A stretch of DNA of 64,000 nt from Nitrospira sp. (GTDB lineage: Bacteria; Nitrospirota; Nitrospiria; Nitrospirales; Nitrospiraceae). Position 1 is the first letter of the stretch. Every line of letters starts with the position of its first letter. Below, piece by piece: positions 60,825 to 64,000 of this stretch. The notes below the pieces were generated by a model. It was not told the origin of the DNA, searched no databases, and saw only the letters and a list, made by a program, of their open reading frames with translations. A program made the position numbers and the translations under genes. The stretch spans positions 309,001-373,000 of the forward strand of contig JADJXO010000001.1 in the NCBI GenBank assembly GCA_016715825.1, written 5' to 3'.

Positions 60825-62741
60825 ATGGCAGTAACAAAAAAGGCGAAGGTGGGTAAGGCAAAAAGCGTTGGCGTGAACGACATAGCCGAGAAGATGAAGG
60901 CCCTCGATAAGATTCAGGCCATAATCGAGTTCAGCTTGGACGGCACGGTCATCACAGCGAACGACAACTTTCTCAAGACCGTGGGGTATCAGCTGGAGGA
61001 GATCAAAGGGCAGCATCACCGGATGTTCTGCGATCCGGCCTATACGAGCAGCGGCGAGTATGCGGCCTTCTGGCAGAAACTCAATCGGGGGGAGTTTGAT
61101 GCGGGCCAGTATCGGCGGATTGGGAAGGGGGGCAAAGAGGTGTGGATTCAGGCGTCGTACAATCCCATCCTCGATGCCAACGGCAAGGTCTCCAAAGTCG
61201 TCAAGTTTGCCACCGACATCACGAAAGATAAAAATCGCAATGCCGAGTTTGAGGGGAAGATCAATGCCGTCAACAAGGCCCAAGCGATGATCGAGTTCGG
61301 CTTAGACGGCACGGTCATCACAGCGAACGACAACTTTCTCAAGACCGTGGGGTATCAGCTGGAGGAGATCAAAGGGCAGCATCACCGGATGTTCTGCGAT
61401 CCGGCCTATACGAGCAGCGGCGAGTATGCGGCCTTCTGGCAGAAACTCAATCGGGGGGAGTTTGATGCGGGCCAGTATCGGCGGCTGGGGAAGGGGGGTA
61501 AAGAGGTGTGGATTCAGGCGTCGTACAATCCCATCCTCGATGCCAACGGCAAGGTCTCCAAAGTCGTCAAGTTTGCCACCGACATCACAGGCCAGAAGCA
61601 TGCCCAGGCTCAGTTGGAGGCCTGCATGGCCGAGGCGCAACAATCCCTCGGAGCCCTTGCGCAAGGTGATTTGACCCAATCGATGCAGGGCACCTATGCA
61701 GGAGATCTGGAGAAGTTCAAAACCAGCATCAACGCGGCCCTGACCAACCTGACCCAGACCATGGTGTCGGTGCGCAGTGCGGTCGAAGCGGTGACCAGCG
61801 GATCGGAACAGATCAGCAAAGGCAACGAAGATCTCTCCGAGCGCACCAGCGAGCAGGCCTCGGCGCTTGAAGAAACTGCCGCATCCATGGAAGAGATGAC
61901 CTCGACCGTGAAACAGAACGCCGACAATGCCAAACAGGCGGATCAACTGGCGATCGCCGCGCGGGAGACGGCCGACAAGGGTGGGGCTGTCACGCAGCGG
62001 GCCGTGGAGGCGATGGGTGAGATCAATAAGAGCAGCAAGAAGATTGCCGACATCATTACGGTGATCGACGAGATCGCGTTCCAGACGAATCTCTTGGCCT
62101 TGAACGCGGCGGTGGAGGCGGCGCGGGCCGGTGAGCACGGACGGGGTTTTGCCGTGGTGGCGGCCGAAGTGCGGAATCTGGCGCAGCGCTCGGCGACGGC
62201 GGCCAAAGAGATCAAGGGATTGATCAATGAATCGATTCAGCGTGTGAGCGACGGGAGCGAGCTGGTCAACCAGTCGGGCAAGACGCTCGATGAAATCGTC
62301 AGCTCCGTCAAACGTGTGTCGGACATCATCGCGGAGATCAGTGCGGCGTCCCAAGAACAAGCAAGCGGGCTCGACCAGGTGAACAAGGCCATCATGTCGA
62401 TGGATGAGTCGACGCAGCAGAATGCGGCGCTGGTCGAAGAAACGACGTCTGCCGCGCAATCCATGAAGGAGCAAGCCAAAGATCTTATGCAGCAAGTGGA
62501 GGCCTTCAAGATTGCCGAATCCGCTCGAGCTGAGATGTCCTCTCAGGTCGTTCGACGGGATGTGCCGCGGCTCGTGCCGAAGTCGCCGTCCAAGAGTTCG
62601 GTGCCTATGAAAGAGCATCGGATGCCCGGCAAGGCACCAGGTGCTGCTATGAAACGTCCGCAGGAGAGAGCCCCCGTGGCCCTTGCGGTCGGCAACGGGA
62701 AGGATCGGCGGAGCAGCGCCGACGAATTCGATGAGTTCTAG
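60825..62741 (+). CDS. Methyl-accepting chemotaxis protein with two near-identical PAS domains, no membrane segment
   Basis: 638 residues. PAS 1 (about 25-135) and PAS 2 (about 147-257) each read FSLDGTVITANDNFL (or FGLDG..) and HHRMFCDPAYTSSGEYAAFW. A HAMP-like segment follows (ALAQGDLTQSMQGTYAGDL), then the signalling domain with hairpin tip EIAFQTNLLALNAAVEAARAGEHGRGFAVVAAEVRNLAQRS. No transmembrane helix, so it is a soluble receptor of the Aer/BdlA PAS type, perhaps sensing redox or oxygen. The tail is basic and has no obvious CheR-binding pentapeptide. Confidence 0.93.
   Translation: MAVTKKAKVGKAKSVGVNDIAEKMKALDKIQAIIEFSLDGTVITANDNFLKTVGYQLEEIKGQHHRMFCDPAYTSSGEYAAFWQKLNRGEFDAGQYRRIGKGGKEVWIQASYNPILDANGKVSKVVKFATDITKDKNRNAEFEGKINAVNKAQAMIEFGLDGTVITANDNFLKTVGYQLEEIKGQHHRMFCDPAYTSSGEYAAFWQKLNRGEFDAGQYRRLGKGGKEVWIQASYNPILDANGKVSKVVKFATDITGQKHAQAQLEACMAEAQQSLGALAQGDLTQSMQGTYAGDLEKFKTSINAALTNLTQTMVSVRSAVEAVTSGSEQISKGNEDLSERTSEQASALEETAASMEEMTSTVKQNADNAKQADQLAIAARETADKGGAVTQRAVEAMGEINKSSKKIADIITVIDEIAFQTNLLALNAAVEAARAGEHGRGFAVVAAEVRNLAQRSATAAKEIKGLINESIQRVSDGSELVNQSGKTLDEIVSSVKRVSDIIAEISAASQEQASGLDQVNKAIMSMDESTQQNAALVEETTSAAQSMKEQAKDLMQQVEAFKIAESARAEMSSQVVRRDVPRLVPKSPSKSSVPMKEHRMPGKAPGAAMKRPQERAPVALAVGNGKDRRSSADEFDEF
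60939..61222 (+). repeat. Tandem PAS-coding repeat, copy 1 (284 bp)
   Basis: Matches 61305-61588 with three mismatches (61119, 61121 and 61133), a 366-base period equal to 122 codons. One amino-acid change (Ile to Leu) results. Confidence 0.9.
61305..61588 (+). repeat. Tandem PAS-coding repeat, copy 2 (284 bp)
   Basis: Second copy of 60939-61222. The surrounding linkers (61223-61304 and the following segment) differ, so the duplication or gene conversion is limited to the PAS core. Confidence 0.9.
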
Positions 62742-63354
62742 TGTTCGTGAAATGCGTCGGGTGTGAAGCGTGAAACGTGAAGCGTATTTCGTTTCCGGAT
62801 TCGGACGCTTCACCCTTCACGTTTCACGAGGCGAAGACGGCGAGCGGCAGCTGGAAGTCAGGTAGGAGCGGGGTGGATGGGGTTTCATTGGCTTCCCGCG
62901 AAAGCTCGGCGGATGACCTCGAAGAATTCCAACGGAATCATCATGGTCGGCACATCATCGTGACGCTCATGTCGACCTGAGATGCAGTGGCCAGGTTGGG
63001 GGTCACCGCAAACCTGCCTATACGCCAGACCGCCAGACATCACCATCTGTGCCGGACAAGCGGCCGCACCGTGCGGGCTGGGTCACGGCCTTCCATGTTT
63101 TATCTGATGTAATCACTAGGGTCATAGGGAGAGACGATTGGCCCTATGGGGGGGGAGTGGAAAAATGATAGACACTGAAAAGCATAAATGAATAATATGG
63201 GCTGAATGTATAAGGCTGAAAGTCAGGGTACTTTCAACATCCACCAATTCACGCTCATCCAGCCCTGCCCCGTGCGTACCTGCGTAGGCAATTCCGTTCA
63301 ATTCGATCTTGCTGGCCGGCCCGAGCTCCTCGCGCTATCCGTTGGAGGTTCCTG
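62742..63354. other. Long gap between the receptor gene and the PAS/GAF sensor
   Basis: About 610 bases. It starts with a heptamer repeat (62758-62832). Two small hairpins follow, CAGGTT/AACCTG (62992-63016) and CATAGGG/CCCTATG (63123-63148); the latter could end transcription. The stretch 63160-63235 is A+T-rich compared with its surroundings and may hold a promoter for the following gene, but I cannot name its elements. The short frame at 62777-62980 begins in the repeat and is not credible. Confidence 0.45.
62758..62832. repeat. Heptamer hairpin repeat, GTGAAGC class (after the receptor gene)
   Basis: The left arm is GTGTGAAGC GTGAAAC GTGAAGC GTATTTC. The core is CCGGATTCGGA. The right arm is CGCTTCAC CCTTCAC GTTTCAC GAGG. 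Both arms keep the 7-base register and are fully complementary over the inner units. Confidence 0.85.
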
Positions 63355-64000
63355 ATGGTCGGTAAGGAACCTCACGGGTACCGATCCCCGAATCGCCCTC
63401 ACAGTGAGAGTGCGCAGGGCGTCCGCAATCCGACGGATGGATTCCCTGCAGATCCGGCGGCTTGTTCACTCATTGATCAGGATCTGCTGGATGCGTATAC
63501 CGCCGTTCAAATGGCCATGGAGGGGATTGCAAAGATCGATGACGCCGGTCGATATGTCTTTGTGAACCAGCAATATGCCGCCCTGTTGGGCTATCGTCCG
63601 GACGAATTGGTCGGGCAATCCTGGGAGGGCACCGTGCATCCGGATGACCGACCATCCGTCAAGACAGCAGTCGCCCGGATGCGTGATGGCGGGAAAGCAG
63701 AGACGGACATTCGTAGGGCGAAGAAAGACGGAGGACTCCTCGACGAGCATGTGGTGCTGGTCAGACAGGATGGATCCGGGGAGAGAACGTCCGGCCATTT
63801 TTGCTTCGTATGGGATGTGACGGAACGAAAACGGGTCGAAGCCCTTCACAAGGCGGAAAAGCAGGCGTTGGAGCTGGTCGCAAAGGGGGAGACCCTTGAG
63901 AGCGTGCTGGGATTTGTCTGCCGGGCGGTCGAGGGGCTTGCGCCTCCCATGCGCTGTTCCGTCATGCTGGCGGATGACGATGGGACGCATCTGTCGTTGG
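63355..64000 (+). CDS. PAS/GAF sensor protein, N-terminal part (continues beyond the window)
   Basis: Open frame from ATG 63355 (TTGGAGG 7 bases upstream) to the right edge, 215 residues visible. Residues 1-50 are polar and variable. Residues 50-165 form a PAS domain with PAC segment (GIAKIDDAGRYVFVNQQYAALLGYRPDELVGQ, then HPDDRP and GHFCFVWDVTERKRVEAL). A GAF domain begins near residue 172 (LELVAKGETLESVLGFVCRAVEG...RCSVMLADDDG). The missing C-terminus is probably a histidine kinase, GGDEF/EAL or similar output domain, which cannot be determined here. Confidence 0.85.
   Translation, partial: MVGKEPHGYRSPNRPHSESAQGVRNPTDGFPADPAACSLIDQDLLDAYTAVQMAMEGIAKIDDAGRYVFVNQQYAALLGYRPDELVGQSWEGTVHPDDRPSVKTAVARMRDGGKAETDIRRAKKDGGLLDEHVVLVRQDGSGERTSGHFCFVWDVTERKRVEALHKAEKQALELVAKGETLESVLGFVCRAVEGLAPPMRCSVMLADDDGTHLSL

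Noticed and set aside
10743..62832. CRISPR-like appearance of the regularly repeated GTTTC/GAAAC blocks
   Set aside because: Units are 7 bases, in inverted arms without unique spacers, scattered singly across gaps, and there are no cas genes.
62777..62980. Short ORF after the receptor gene
   Set aside because: It begins inside a heptamer repeat, has no ribosome-binding site and no protein-like features.
1..64000. tRNA, rRNA, riboswitch or phage attachment sites
   Set aside because: I looked for cloverleaf-like and rRNA-like stretches in the gaps and saw none; without a covariance search small RNAs could be missed.

Overview
This 64 kb window is almost entirely a flagellar and chemotaxis chromosomal locus of a Gram-negative bacterium. 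P- and L-ring genes (flgI, flgH) are present, so there is an outer membrane. Polar-flagellum regulators FlhF and FlhG, CsrA with FliW, CheZ and sigma-54 promoters occur together. Gene content, base composition and the style of the intergenic repeats are most consistent with a Nitrospira-like member of the Nitrospirota. That placement is inference from memory of such loci, because no rRNA gene is present.

Layout. Bases 1-134 hold the end of a MotE-like gene. Bases 294-2315 are a decayed ISNCY-type insertion sequence (16-bp target duplication) with a decayed IS3-family element nested inside it. Two exported proteins of unknown function follow (2416-3470). Then come fliK-flgD-flgE (3661-7350), the switch and export operon fliL-M-N-O-P-Q-R-flhB-flhA-flhF-flhG-fliA (7639-18092), and the rod, ring and junction genes flgF-G-A-H-I-J-M-N-K-L with csrA and fliW (18385-28889). 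flgK carries a frameshift. A minus-strand pair encodes an HD-GYP phosphodiesterase and a hybrid histidine kinase (28927-33092). Next are a PilZ brake protein and a glycan locus: a radical SAM protein, a 1490-residue multi-domain transferase, two GT9 enzymes and a CgeB-like enzyme (33337-45850). The filament genes fliC-flaG-fliD-fliS-fliT, a degenerate GGDEF protein and a PilZ protein follow (46551-51741), then a minus-strand MinD-like ATPase and a small HTH regulator. Chemotaxis and motor genes are cheY-cheZ-motA-motB-STAS-cheZ-like-cheY-cheA-cheW-mcp (53396-62741). A truncated PAS/GAF sensor runs off the right edge.

Regulation is unusually legible. Sigma-54-type (-24/-12) promoters precede fliL and flgF, with weaker ones before fliK and the glycan locus. 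Six FliA (sigma-28) promoter-like sites follow a local consensus TCAAGTT(T/C)-N11/12-GCCGATA(A). They precede flgM, csrA, the HD-GYP/kinase pair, the pilZ gene, fliC and a small HTH gene. Several of these sites rule out longer start codons. CsrA and FliW, with clustered GGA motifs in the fliC leader, suggest translational control of flagellin.

The most unusual feature is a family of interspersed hairpin repeats built from tandem 7-base units (xTGAARC on one arm, GYTTCAx on the other), about a dozen copies, mostly in gaps between co-oriented genes. Two copies lie in frame inside genes: one in a receiver domain of the hybrid kinase and one in CheA. In at least two places a repeat supplies the stop codon of the preceding gene.
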